Assembly: GCA_001604035.1 (NCBI GenBank)
Contig: LVAK01000075.1
Coordinates: forward strand, 1 to 35,568
Origin: Clostridiales bacterium Firm_05
Lineage (GTDB): Bacteria > Bacillota > Clostridia > Oscillospirales > Ruminococcaceae
Reading direction: 5' to 3'
DNA: 35,568 nt
A model generated the notes under the pieces. The model saw only the letters and a list, made by a program, of their open reading frames with translations. It ran no database searches and was not told the origin of the DNA. Positions 25,093-34,786 of the stretch are shown here, piece after piece. A program made the position numbers and the translations under genes. The number at the start of each line of letters is the position of its first letter. Position 1 is the first letter of the stretch.

Positions 25093-25709
25093 TAGCCGAT
25101 GACCAGAAAATGGTGCGGCAGATGTTTGAGGTGGCTGTGAGAGCCTCAGATAATTATGAGATAGCAGGAATGGCTGAAACTCCCGAGGAGGCTGTGGAGA
25201 TATGTCTCAGCACAAAGATAGACCTTGCTATCATGGATGTGGTGATGGGCAGCGGAAAGGACGGCCTTGACGCTGCTGAGGAGATAAAGAAGCATCGCTC
25301 CGATATAAAGATACTCCTTGTGACGTCAATGCCGGAGGTCTCATACATCGACAGGGCAAAAAAGATAGGCGTTGACAGCTTCTGGTACAAGGAGATACAG
25401 GAGCAGCCCCTGCTTGAGATAATGGACAGGACAATGGCGGGAGAATCTGTTTATCCAATGAGAGTCCCGGCAGTCAGATTCGGAAACATCGTCAGCACAG
25501 AGCTGACAGACTGCGAGATCGAGGTGCTGCGGGAACTGGTGACAGGCGCATCCAACAAGGAGATCGGCGAAAGGCTGTATATGTCTGCCAGCACAGTAAA
25601 AAGACATATCTCGGATATGCTTGTGAAAACCGGCTTCAAAAGCCGCTTACAGCTCGCTATAAGAGCAAGAAGCGGCGGCCTGGTCATAAACAACAAGGCT
25701 GATGAGTAA
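25074..25709 (+). CDS. LuxR/NarL-family response regulator
   Basis: The 211-residue regulator has a receiver domain with the acidic pair ADD (8-10), phosphoacceptor Asp55 (LAIMDVVM), a threonine/serine switch in LLVTSMPE and the conserved lysine in FWYKEI. A LuxR-type HTH follows (about 143-205: LTDCEIEVLRELVTGASNKE, then IGERLYMSASTVKRHISDML). It is the output of the signalling operon. Its ATG follows GAGGAGG and lies within the kinase gene, so translation is coupled. Targets are not shown by the sequence. The next gene downstream, the giant dockerin protein, and the divergent dehydrogenase are the nearest candidates. Confidence 0.92.
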   Translation: MAYRILIADDQKMVRQMFEVAVRASDNYEIAGMAETPEEAVEICLSTKIDLAIMDVVMGSGKDGLDAAEEIKKHRSDIKILLVTSMPEVSYIDRAKKIGVDSFWYKEIQEQPLLEIMDRTMAGESVYPMRVPAVRFGNIVSTELTDCEIEVLRELVTGASNKEIGERLYMSASTVKRHISDMLVKTGFKSRLQLAIRARSGGLVINNKADE

Positions 25710-25710
25710 T

Positions 25711-25774
25711 CGTGATGCTCATATAGAAGGTATATGTTAATTAACTGTCGTACACTTTCTGTATGAGCATCACG
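25711..25774 (+). terminator. Hairpin after the signalling operon, possible weak terminator
   Basis: CGTGATGCTCATA (25711-25723) and TATGAGCATCACG (25762-25774) are perfect 13-bp complements around a 38-base loop, starting two bases after the stop codon. Only a short, interrupted T stretch (CTGTTTTG) follows, so it may stabilise the mRNA end as much as terminate it. Confidence 0.5.
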
Positions 25775-25833
25775 CTTATCATTGCTGTTTTGTACAAAAA
25801 TGTTGAAAGAATTTTGGCACAAAAATGAGCCTT

Positions 25834-25861
25834 TTGGGTCATGTACCGTGTTATTTATTAT
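25834..25861 (+). promoter_or_regulatory. Weak promoter candidate upstream of the giant dockerin gene
   Basis: TTGGGT (25834-25839), 16 bp, TATTAT (25856-25861). A second weak option is TTGCGT (25885-25890), 16 bp, TAACAT (25907-25912). Neither is near consensus, which would suit a gene that needs an activator. The 480-bp stretch 25710-26189 otherwise holds only the hairpin at 25711-25774, so the mRNA leader would be 260 to 320 nt. Confidence 0.3.
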
Positions 25862-26189
25862 GATACTATTATGGTGACACTATCTTGCGTGTTCGGTTAA
25901 CAGATTTAACATAAAAATCAACTATGTGACTGAAAAAAGAAAAAACAGGCTGATACCGGATCACGAAATACCGATATGAAGTGTTATGTGGAAGAACAAC
26001 AGACAGGAGAAGAAAGGGATGGTGTAAATGAAATAGCTATGGAAAGGGAAAGGAACATTTATCGATTCACAGGACATGGATATGCGGCAGATCAAAGGAC
26101 GCCTTGTTATTCTGCCGGTGAAGAGATGAGAACGATGTGACCGAGATAACTCAGGTCTCCAAAAAACTATGAAAGCGAGGAATCAGAAG

Positions 26190-29100
26190 ATGAAACACAT
26201 ACTAAAGCAAAGTCTTTCTATGCTTACAGCGTGCATGATGTCTTTTTCGATGCTGTCTTATCTTCCGGAGCGTATCATTACGGCAACAGCCGCTTCCGCA
26301 GATGAAGATGTAACTGATCTTACTATTGATTTCGATCAGAGTGCGATCTCTGCCGAAGAAGCATTGAAGAATATGTACTTTGATAATATCCACACTGAAA
26401 CCTATGTACAGGATAATTACGACAGGATCAAATGGAAGCCGGTCTATTACTGGACCTGTAACAATAATCCGAACAAAGAGTCTTCTTCAGAAAGGATAGC
26501 TTCAAACTTATTCAACTTTACTAATATCAGAGTATGGGATGATGATTGGAGAACGGAATTCAAGAATTATATCTCTCCCTACTCTCTCAGGACCTGTCTT
26601 GAATCCACAGATGAGGATTACACCTATATTTCTCTTGCTGCGGATGATGACCATGATGAACGTAAGCGTGACCCATGGGAAACTATAAATATCACAACAG
26701 ACAAGGTGCTTGACCTGAATGGTCATACTATGAATATCCGTTTTGACCGAAACTGTGACAACAGCGATAAGCATTATCAGAACAATACTGATCTGGATAC
26801 GCATCATGCTGTAGCATTTAATATTTCAAACAACGCTACACTGACTATCGTAGACTCCTCTGCTTGGCGTGGAGAGGGTGTAGACGGTAAGGGTACAGGA
26901 AGGATCAATTTCACTGCATACATGATAGATCCATTTGAGTATGCGATCTACACATACACCACCCGTGACCTGTTCAATGTCAGCAACGGTAATCTCGTTA
27001 TCTACGGTGGAACCTTCCAGGCAGGAAGAAAAAAAGCACAGATGCCTGATAAGTTTTCATGGGATAAGCTTAAGACAGCTATTGGTAACACGGTGGAATT
27101 GGGCGTAAGCATTACAGAATATGCTACAGGACTCAATGTTGCCGTAGCAAAATATGAGGACATTGCAGAGAAGCTCAACCAACCAGTTGACAAATCTGTT
27201 ATCGAAGCGATGAAGTCAAATGGTAATGATGATTCGGGAGATGCTTCGGAGGTCATAAAGCGTGACGGCACAAATGGTGAGTTACATGAAGAGACCAAGG
27301 AAGGCGTGCCCGATAAAAAGCCGGAAGATAAACAGCGTAATCAGACTATAGGAGAAAAAGACGCTGCACAAAAGAAAGACGGTGACAGTACAAGCCAGGG
27401 CGATAATAAGGCTAACGAAAAGGGAAATGCCAAAGAAGAGAAAGGCAAGAATGAACAGCTTGCTGAAGCTCAGAATGTAATTATCAACAAGGCAACTGAC
27501 AAATCAGCAATAGGCTCTATCGTGGACAAAGCCTTCTCCCTTGGAGATAGCATCTATAATATGTTGGGAAAGGATCTTTCCAAAAAAGTGACGCAGACCA
27601 TTCAGGGAACTGTTGTCAAGGTTGGTAATCATGGTTCCTTTGTGTCATACGGCGGTACATACATCGGTTACGGCTCCACGCCGAACACCAGAAACGCCGT
27701 TATCGAGGTATACAACCAGCCTGAAGCAGGTCCTAAAAAAAATGATCTTACTAAGAACAAAGGCGGCGTTGCCTATATTTATGATGGCCTATTTGAGGCA
27801 TACAGCGGCGCCAACGTTTTCAACATGATACGTGATAATGAAAATCAGGTAGCATGGCAGTATACGTCAGACGGATATGGCGGACATGGTGCTGCGAAAA
27901 AGGTCAAACTGTCCACTGCTGAGACAGGCGGCGTAGAGGTTCTTTACTATCAGAATCAGAGCGCACTGACAGCAGGTACTGAAACCACACCTATCCCGAT
28001 CAATACAGCCAATGTTCAGGTACGTGGAGGTACGTTCCGCTGTCACTATGACCTGAGAAATGTAGCCATAAACGAGGAAAACACCGAAGGCAACCCAAAA
28101 GTAAGTGATGAAGACAAATTCCGTATATTCCCGGGTACATCAGGAAGTGTGAATTTAGGTCCTGAATCCTATAATGATAAACTGATCCAGGACGGAAGAA
28201 TACAGATCGAGGATCCATACGGCGCAGGTGCGCTTGTCCTCATGGATGAACGCAGTTCTGAGGAAGCAGGCGATGAAGGTCTGTATTACTATCGTCTCTT
28301 CTGCAGCGATACTGAGCTGCGCTATAAGACATATCTGCGTGTATATCCTAATAACGATCAGCAGATCAGAGCTTCACGCTCCATGCAGCTTTCCACATAC
28401 AAAACGCTCACGGATAACTCCGGTAAGGCCGAGAAGATATCGAGCAGTGTCTTCACCACTGATCCTCAGGAAAATGATATAGATAAGGACAACATCCGTG
28501 CTCCGTACCGACAGACGGAATACTATTTTGATTATCAATATGATGATACGGATGCAGAATCTTATTTCGTAATGCCAAATTTCTATAACAGCAAATCTGA
28601 CATGATGGATGTATACGGAAACGGACTTGGCAAAAACGAGATATGGTATTACCCTGAGCCCGCCAATGCTGATCTGAATCCCCTCCCTGATGTGGGATAC
28701 AGCGATTACTGTGTAAATTATCAGGACAAAGGCACAAGAGAAATGGTAGCTCTCCATGCTAAAGATGTGCAGAAAATGCATAATTATTCTACCATAGGCA
28801 ACGGCGACGGCTGGGGAGATCTCATCAATAGTCGTGCTGTTGAAGGAACAATTACATACAGACTTGATGAATATGATTCTATACGCAGAAATCTGAAGTA
28901 TTTTACCTACAAGGTATACCGTGTTGATCCTCTGACAAGAGAGAACATCAGCGAATCCTCAAAATATGGAGAGGATGATCCGCTTATCACGATCCATTAC
29001 GGTGCAAATACAGATTCACTGAAATGCAAGCTGCCGCTGAAGATGGTGGAGCGTGAGATCAAGAATCGCCGCCCCGAGCTGAACTGGCAGGGCTATCAGG

Positions 29101-32100
29101 ACGGTGAGATGTACCGTATCGTGCTGAGTGTAGATGAATACCTTGGCTACGGTTTCTGGCATAATGTTGATCTTCCTAAGGCATCTACAGAAACATCTAT
29201 CCTTTTCCGCTGCTATTCTGACAGAGGAGACTCCGACAATCATTACTTAGACGTAGCATTCACTCCGCTGAAATGGGATTACAATGCCTCAACACATAAG
29301 GTATCTGATTCCGATTTCACAAATATCGGCGGCAAGTCAGCTCTTGATACTCTCTTTGCAAGACTTGGTTATCTTGCTCAGTGTGATGCGATCGCCAGTG
29401 ACAGAGTTGCTCAGATAAGTATTCTCAACGGAAAAGCCGGAATGGTAGATTATACCGCTCAGAAGGTATTTGACATTTATTATCAGTGGTGGGAGGTCGA
29501 TGAAAAGGGTAATCCTATAAGGCTCCTGGCCGGCACTGATAATGTCTATGACAAATCCATGGGTGAACACTTTAAGCATAAACCTTCCATGTGGAAGGTC
29601 GGCAAGGATGGCCAGACATATGTAAACACTGTCGACCCTCTTGATCCTATGGCGAAAACCTATGATACAAACGGCCTGCCGAAGAATCCTAAGGAATGGA
29701 AGGATTCTCAGATACACCTGTATTCTGAGCAGACAATTGACAGAAATTTAAACGGACAGGAAGGTCTTACCGTACTTCACAAGGAAAGCGACAAAAATCT
29801 GTCCCTCGCAAACAACGATGTATTTGCAACAGGAACCGATAAGTGTTATATACCGCAGGATATGGCAGGCAAATACCTGGCTGTCAAAGTCATTGCACTT
29901 AACACAATATGGCCTCTTGCATATGACTCCAAGCAGACCTTCTGGTCTAAGACTGTAAAGGTCGTTGATTCACGCGGCGAGCTTGAAACAAAGGTCAAGA
30001 CAGAACTCTCTGATGATAAGGATTATGCAACATATGAGCATCCCGCTACACTTTCAGTGGACAGTATTAATACGAAAGCAGAATCCCTTGACCAGATGCT
30101 CAATACAAAGGGACTTGAGGACGGCGAGGTCATCAGCTCAGTTGAATATCGCATATTGAACGGTCTGGGCTCCTGCAAGGACGCTGTAGTATTTGATAAT
30201 CTCAAGATCACTGATCCTGCAAAGCTGCCTACTGCAAAGTATCCTGATGATTTCTATTCTTTTGAGGATGAAAGCAGAATGGCAAAGATCAAAGCTCATA
30301 AGGTATCTTATCGTGTTATCGTCAAGACAACCAGAGCAAACGCTGATTTCAGGACAAGCGTCTCCAACACGGAGGAATTCAACTACGAGATCGAAGCTAA
30401 GGAGCTTCATTCACGGTACGGTGACACAGCTAATTTCAATCTCTCCGATATCAAAAACGGAGAATACGATGGCGGTATCTGGGCATATTCATTCAGACCA
30501 CTGGGCGCATCTGTCGGATTCTGTAATTTCGCAGAGAGCGTCAGCACAGCACCAGATGTAGCAAGACTCGATGCAGAGGGCAAGCTCATCTTCGGCGGCG
30601 GCTACGGAAAAACCACAATTTCCTTCAAGGGAATGGATAACGAGGATATCTCACTGGATGTAATAGTCACCAACGATTATGATAAGTTTGAGATAAGCGG
30701 CATCAAGCAGCCTGTTATCGGAGAAAAGCTTGATTTCGATTCGATCTCTGTTCCTGAGGATGCACCTTATCACATTACTGATGTAAAATGGTATAAGGGC
30801 TACAACGAAGCAGACAGGGATTATACTGTTGAGTATTATAAGCCTTACAGGGTAGAGGTAACAGTTGAGTTAGATGAATACTGCAAGGCACCGGATTATG
30901 CTGATTATGTTATTACGGCTGAACAGGCAGACGGCACTGTTGATACCAGCACCGGACAAACATACAGAGAGTATGTGCCTGATCCCGAAGGCGGCGGACT
31001 GATACCGGGACAGGTATACATCATCACATACTCCTATCCTGCACTGACAGACCATGATGCAACAACTATTGACACAGTATATGTGGACTTCCCCACAGAG
31101 GTCAGAGAGGGAGACAACTTCCTCAAATGGCTGGAGGATGTGAATGTCTATACCAACGGCTATAACGAAGGCTTAAATATCGAGATCACTCCGCTTTACG
31201 GTGAAGATGCTATTGATATTGCAGGGGCTTATGGATACCCCATAAGTGTCCTCGGCAAACAGCTCAATTACTTTGTCAAGGGCGTACAGACAGGCGTCAA
31301 AGTTAAGATCGTGGTTCCTGATGAACTCACAAAACTTGGCGATGTCTTTGCAGACAAGGTAGCAGTATGCGTAAACGGTAAGGAAAGCACATATACAACA
31401 GGTCAGTATAACAAGAGTTCAATAGAGCTGCTTGAATCTGATACACTGACGGTACTTGACGGCGAAGCACCTCCTGTAATGCCTGATTATTACATGGACT
31501 CTGATGTTGAAGCTGTTGTAGGCGAGACTATCCGCCTTAAAGATCATATTCACTCAGATGATCCGAGAATGGATGTAGTTTTAAAAAGTGTTGCCGTTTC
31601 CGGTGAGGATGAAAAGGACTACTGTACTATGGACTATGATAACAGTACAGTAACACCGTCCAAGGAATACGGTTCAGGTAATTCAACTATTATGACAATA
31701 TATTATGATGTTGTTTTCGATGCGGACGGCGATGGCTATCCCGAGTGTCAGTTGGAAAACCATTATTCATTTGAAAAGATTTATGCAGACCGTTCTGATG
31801 TACCGGAAATAACTGTTACACCTCCACCTGAGCCCTACAAGGTAAACATTACACTTTTAGCACCTGACGGAAAGATAGCTTCTGAGGATGAATACTTATA
31901 CGACAAAAATACATTTGAGCTGCCGGCAATTGAAGACACCTTTGTTTTAGGTATCTATGATAAGGACGGCAAGCGTGTAAGCAAAACATCATTCAAGGAA
32001 GGTGAAAGCTACACAGTAAAGACTGTTTCACCGGACAGCATTGAGATAAACTGCGGAACGGATTCAGTCTATGCCTTCTTCAAGGATCAGGAAAGTAAGA

Positions 32101-34628
32101 GCGTTGATGATCTGCAAATATCCGTGGATAATTCTCATTTCACAAAGGCCGATCACATTAGCGGACTTAAACCTGATACAGAATATAGGCTTTATTACAA
32201 GGTAGGCGCTAACGGACAGCTTTATTCCAAGACATTCCGCACTGCAAAGCAGGAATACGGCTTATATATCGGACGTATGGCTGTTACAGATGACAATCTG
32301 GGCGACCTTGATAAGGACGGCTGGAATTACGATCCAGAGACCAAGACTCTTTCACTCAAGAATTTTGAGCTTAAAGATCCGGGAGTAAGGGCTTCAACAG
32401 ACGAACTGCTGGGCACCAAGTATTATACCTGTTCAACTATCTATTCTCCGGATGATCTTACTGTAAAACTCATCGGTGAAAATCTGATCGACATTCAGGG
32501 GGCTGGATTAGGAAATTCAGCGATCTGGTCCGATAAGGATCTGACTATTGAAGGAAACGGCAGCCTGACAATAACAGAACACGGAAAAGGATTGACAGAA
32601 TATGGCTTTAACAGCAAAAACGGCGACATCAATCTGAACGGTACAGGAACGCTCGAGTTCGATGAATTAGGCTATGCATTCAATGTAGATAACGGAAGCG
32701 TCAATTACAAAAACGGAACGATAGATATTAAGCCTGAACTCAGAGATATCAATGGAGACACATATACAATAGGCGGACATATTGTTCCCGACGCTCAGAA
32801 GGAGTCATTCAAGCTTTCAGAGGCAACACATGAGCTTGATCTCGACGTTTCTGCTAAGGGCGAGAGCTATGAGAAGACAGATGAAAATACTCTTGATCCT
32901 ACAACCTCACAGTTCCTGCGTATCACTCCAAAGCACCATGATGTTGAAAAGGTAGCTGATGTAGGTTATCATGAATCAGGAAGCTGCGACACAGGCTGTA
33001 CATATCATCTCTCATGCGACTGCGGTCATATCGGAGAAGAAACATTCTCATTGCCGCCGGAAGAACATTCACTGATAAAGCGTGCTGCAAAGCCTGCTAC
33101 CTGCGATAAAGCCGGTACTGCTGAATACTGGGAGTGCGAGCTCTGCGGCGAGAAATATGCAGATGCAGACGGAACAGAAGCTGTTACAGCAGATGATCTT
33201 GTTATACCTGCACTGGGACACGATCTTGTACATCACGAAGCAACAGAGGCGACCTGCACAGAGGGCGGAGTCGGTGAACACTGGGCCTGCAGCCGCTGCG
33301 GCAAACGTTTTGAGGACAAGAACGGTCTTATAGAAATAACTGATACAGCTACACCTGCATTCGGACATGAGTGGATACACTACTTAGAGAAGTATGCTAC
33401 TTGTACAAAGGACGGAACTATCGAACACTGGAAGTGTACACACTGCGGACAGTACAGTGCAGATGCATACGGCAATGTACTCCTGACTGCTGACGAGCTT
33501 AAAGTGAAAGCAACAGGTCACTCATGGAGCGAGTGGACAGTAACTAAGGAAGCAACAGAAACGACCGAAGGCGAAGAAACTCGTATTTGCAGCAGCTGCG
33601 GCGAGACTGAAACAAGGGCGATCCCTGTAAAGGAAAAGGTAACAACTACTTCAACTACCACAACTACAAGCAAAACAACCACAACCACAACATCAAACAA
33701 GACAACAACCACAACTTCAAGCAAGACAACCACTACAACATCAGGCAAGACAACCACTACAACTTCAAGCAAGACAACCACTACAACATCAGGCAAGACA
33801 ACTACCACAACATCAAGCAAGACAACCACAACAACATCAAGCAAGACAACAACCACAACATCAGGCAAGACAACCACCACAACTTCAAGCAAGACAACAA
33901 CTACAACATCAGGTAAAACAACCACAACAACTTCAAGCTCAACAACAACCACTACAACTTCGGGCACTACTACCACAACTACATCTGACGTATACAAGAA
34001 TACACTCAAATACGCTCCGGAGGAACCGATCAAGCATACTCCGAAGGATGAGAATGAAAGTGCATGGAGCTGTATAATAAAGGCTGATGTTGAGGTCGAG
34101 GGCGCAAAGGAACTTGATGAGAATGACAGCGAGGATGTTGAGATCATTAAGGCTATCAAGGAGTATCTGACAGCGGCTTTCAGTGAAGCTGTTAATAATA
34201 TCGGCGACAAGGATCAGCTTATTGAAAAAACAAATGAGTTGGCAGCAGAAGCCGGTAAGATCTTCAATGACGGCGATGCAGCTAAAAACACAGGATTCTC
34301 GATCACCCAAATAGCCATAGAAGATATCAGCATAGTTGACGGAGAAGATCCCGAATTGGAGTATGAACTCGGTGACGTAAACAATGACGGATCAGTTGAC
34401 GGATCAGACGCAACATGGGTTCTGAGAGAATTCGGCAGAGTGCTTGCAGGTAAGGGCGAAAGCTTTACACCTGAGCAATTTGCTGCCGGAGACGTTGACA
34501 AAAGCGGCGTTATCGACGGTTCTGATGCAACACTCATACTCAAATTCTTCGGCGAGGCCGGAAAGGACATAGAAGTTTCATACGGTGGTATGCAGCCGTG
34601 GATGGAGAAGAATTTCTGGAATCGCTAA
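26190..34628 (+). CDS. Giant secreted dockerin protein, 2812 residues, beta-helix-like and C-x-x-C modules
   Basis: A signal peptide (MKHILKQSLSMLTACMMSFS...) ends near TATAASA. Early segments such as DKVLDLNGHTMNIRF, ATLTIVDSSAW and NLVIYGGTFQAG resemble right-handed beta-helix coils. A highly charged spacer lies at 27280-27480, and more beta-helix-like coils follow at 27600-27830 and 32450-32770. The middle is beta-rich and unrecognised. Near 32985-33630 come C-x-x-C modules (CDTGC, CELCG, CSRCG, CTHCG, CSSCG), each near a GH-(D/E/S)-x-(V/I/W) element. A Thr-rich linker (33639-33989) follows, and an alpha-helical stretch leads to a C-terminal dockerin. Its two calcium loops read GDVNNDGSVDGSDAT and GDVDKSGVIDGSDAT (34371-34590). 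The dockerin should dock it onto a cohesin scaffold. No glycoside hydrolase motif was seen. An in-frame ATG exists at 26169; the ATG at 26190 has the better ribosome site (GAGG, 9 nt). Confidence 0.88.
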   Translation: MKHILKQSLSMLTACMMSFSMLSYLPERIITATAASADEDVTDLTIDFDQSAISAEEALKNMYFDNIHTETYVQDNYDRIKWKPVYYWTCNNNPNKESSSERIASNLFNFTNIRVWDDDWRTEFKNYISPYSLRTCLESTDEDYTYISLAADDDHDERKRDPWETINITTDKVLDLNGHTMNIRFDRNCDNSDKHYQNNTDLDTHHAVAFNISNNATLTIVDSSAWRGEGVDGKGTGRINFTAYMIDPFEYAIYTYTTRDLFNVSNGNLVIYGGTFQAGRKKAQMPDKFSWDKLKTAIGNTVELGVSITEYATGLNVAVAKYEDIAEKLNQPVDKSVIEAMKSNGNDDSGDASEVIKRDGTNGELHEETKEGVPDKKPEDKQRNQTIGEKDAAQKKDGDSTSQGDNKANEKGNAKEEKGKNEQLAEAQNVIINKATDKSAIGSIVDKAFSLGDSIYNMLGKDLSKKVTQTIQGTVVKVGNHGSFVSYGGTYIGYGSTPNTRNAVIEVYNQPEAGPKKNDLTKNKGGVAYIYDGLFEAYSGANVFNMIRDNENQVAWQYTSDGYGGHGAAKKVKLSTAETGGVEVLYYQNQSALTAGTETTPIPINTANVQVRGGTFRCHYDLRNVAINEENTEGNPKVSDEDKFRIFPGTSGSVNLGPESYNDKLIQDGRIQIEDPYGAGALVLMDERSSEEAGDEGLYYYRLFCSDTELRYKTYLRVYPNNDQQIRASRSMQLSTYKTLTDNSGKAEKISSSVFTTDPQENDIDKDNIRAPYRQTEYYFDYQYDDTDAESYFVMPNFYNSKSDMMDVYGNGLGKNEIWYYPEPANADLNPLPDVGYSDYCVNYQDKGTREMVALHAKDVQKMHNYSTIGNGDGWGDLINSRAVEGTITYRLDEYDSIRRNLKYFTYKVYRVDPLTRENISESSKYGEDDPLITIHYGANTDSLKCKLPLKMVEREIKNRRPELNWQGYQDGEMYRIVLSVDEYLGYGFWHNVDLPKASTETSILFRCYSDRGDSDNHYLDVAFTPLKWDYNASTHKVSDSDFTNIGGKSALDTLFARLGYLAQCDAIASDRVAQISILNGKAGMVDYTAQKVFDIYYQWWEVDEKGNPIRLLAGTDNVYDKSMGEHFKHKPSMWKVGKDGQTYVNTVDPLDPMAKTYDTNGLPKNPKEWKDSQIHLYSEQTIDRNLNGQEGLTVLHKESDKNLSLANNDVFATGTDKCYIPQDMAGKYLAVKVIALNTIWPLAYDSKQTFWSKTVKVVDSRGELETKVKTELSDDKDYATYEHPATLSVDSINTKAESLDQMLNTKGLEDGEVISSVEYRILNGLGSCKDAVVFDNLKITDPAKLPTAKYPDDFYSFEDESRMAKIKAHKVSYRVIVKTTRANADFRTSVSNTEEFNYEIEAKELHSRYGDTANFNLSDIKNGEYDGGIWAYSFRPLGASVGFCNFAESVSTAPDVARLDAEGKLIFGGGYGKTTISFKGMDNEDISLDVIVTNDYDKFEISGIKQPVIGEKLDFDSISVPEDAPYHITDVKWYKGYNEADRDYTVEYYKPYRVEVTVELDEYCKAPDYADYVITAEQADGTVDTSTGQTYREYVPDPEGGGLIPGQVYIITYSYPALTDHDATTIDTVYVDFPTEVREGDNFLKWLEDVNVYTNGYNEGLNIEITPLYGEDAIDIAGAYGYPISVLGKQLNYFVKGVQTGVKVKIVVPDELTKLGDVFADKVAVCVNGKESTYTTGQYNKSSIELLESDTLTVLDGEAPPVMPDYYMDSDVEAVVGETIRLKDHIHSDDPRMDVVLKSVAVSGEDEKDYCTMDYDNSTVTPSKEYGSGNSTIMTIYYDVVFDADGDGYPECQLENHYSFEKIYADRSDVPEITVTPPPEPYKVNITLLAPDGKIASEDEYLYDKNTFELPAIEDTFVLGIYDKDGKRVSKTSFKEGESYTVKTVSPDSIEINCGTDSVYAFFKDQESKSVDDLQISVDNSHFTKADHISGLKPDTEYRLYYKVGANGQLYSKTFRTAKQEYGLYIGRMAVTDDNLGDLDKDGWNYDPETKTLSLKNFELKDPGVRASTDELLGTKYYTCSTIYSPDDLTVKLIGENLIDIQGAGLGNSAIWSDKDLTIEGNGSLTITEHGKGLTEYGFNSKNGDINLNGTGTLEFDELGYAFNVDNGSVNYKNGTIDIKPELRDINGDTYTIGGHIVPDAQKESFKLSEATHELDLDVSAKGESYEKTDENTLDPTTSQFLRITPKHHDVEKVADVGYHESGSCDTGCTYHLSCDCGHIGEETFSLPPEEHSLIKRAAKPATCDKAGTAEYWECELCGEKYADADGTEAVTADDLVIPALGHDLVHHEATEATCTEGGVGEHWACSRCGKRFEDKNGLIEITDTATPAFGHEWIHYLEKYATCTKDGTIEHWKCTHCGQYSADAYGNVLLTADELKVKATGHSWSEWTVTKEATETTEGEETRICSSCGETETRAIPVKEKVTTTSTTTTTSKTTTTTTSNKTTTTTSSKTTTTTSGKTTTTTSSKTTTTTSGKTTTTTSSKTTTTTSSKTTTTTSGKTTTTTSSKTTTTTSGKTTTTTSSSTTTTTTSGTTTTTTSDVYKNTLKYAPEEPIKHTPKDENESAWSCIIKADVEVEGAKELDENDSEDVEIIKAIKEYLTAAFSEAVNNIGDKDQLIEKTNELAAEAGKIFNDGDAAKNTGFSITQIAIEDISIVDGEDPELEYELGDVNNDGSVDGSDATWVLREFGRVLAGKGESFTPEQFAAGDVDKSGVIDGSDATLILKFFGEAGKDIEVSYGGMQPWMEKNFWNR
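33693..33932 (+). repeat. 24-bp tandem repeat encoding (S-x-K-T5)10 linker
   Basis: Ten consecutive 24-bp units encode SNKTTTTT once, and SSKTTTTT and SGKTTTTT in mixed order nine times. Less regular Thr runs lie on both sides (33639-33692 and 33933-33989). Third-codon positions vary between ACA, ACT and ACC, so the copies are not identical at the DNA level. Thr-rich linkers before dockerins are common in ruminococcal secreted proteins and are often glycosylated. Unit number is likely to vary between strains. Confidence 0.9.
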
Positions 34629-34665
34629 AGGTTATTTTATATAAAATGTAACCGCATATAATTTT

Positions 34666-34695
34666 AAAAGGATACGCCTCGGCGTATCCTTTTTT
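34666..34695 (+). terminator. Terminator of the giant dockerin gene
   Basis: A 13-bp stem pairs 34666-34678 with 34681-34693; the core is GGATACGCC/GGCGTATCC with a CTCG turn. A run of six T residues (34690-34695) ends the element. It begins 38 bp after the stop codon. Confidence 0.9.
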
Positions 34696-34786
34696 GCAAA
34701 TATTAATATTTGTAACTGATGAACGGAATTTTTGATCGGGTATAATTGGCTATATTGTAATGTGAAACACTTTTACAATTGAATGG

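Noticed and set aside
26039-26140. Open frame of 33 codons in the leader of the giant dockerin gene
   Set aside because: There is no ribosome site and the translation has no recognisable feature; it also overlaps what is probably untranslated leader.
33639-33989. Regular 24-bp repeats as a possible CRISPR array
   Set aside because: The units abut without unique spacers, are in frame, and encode a Thr-rich protein linker.
33518-34210. Long minus-strand open frame rich in valine
   Set aside because: It is the antisense reading of the Thr-rich tandem repeat and of flanking coding sequence. The VVVV pattern is simply the complement of ACN codons, and there is no ribosome site.
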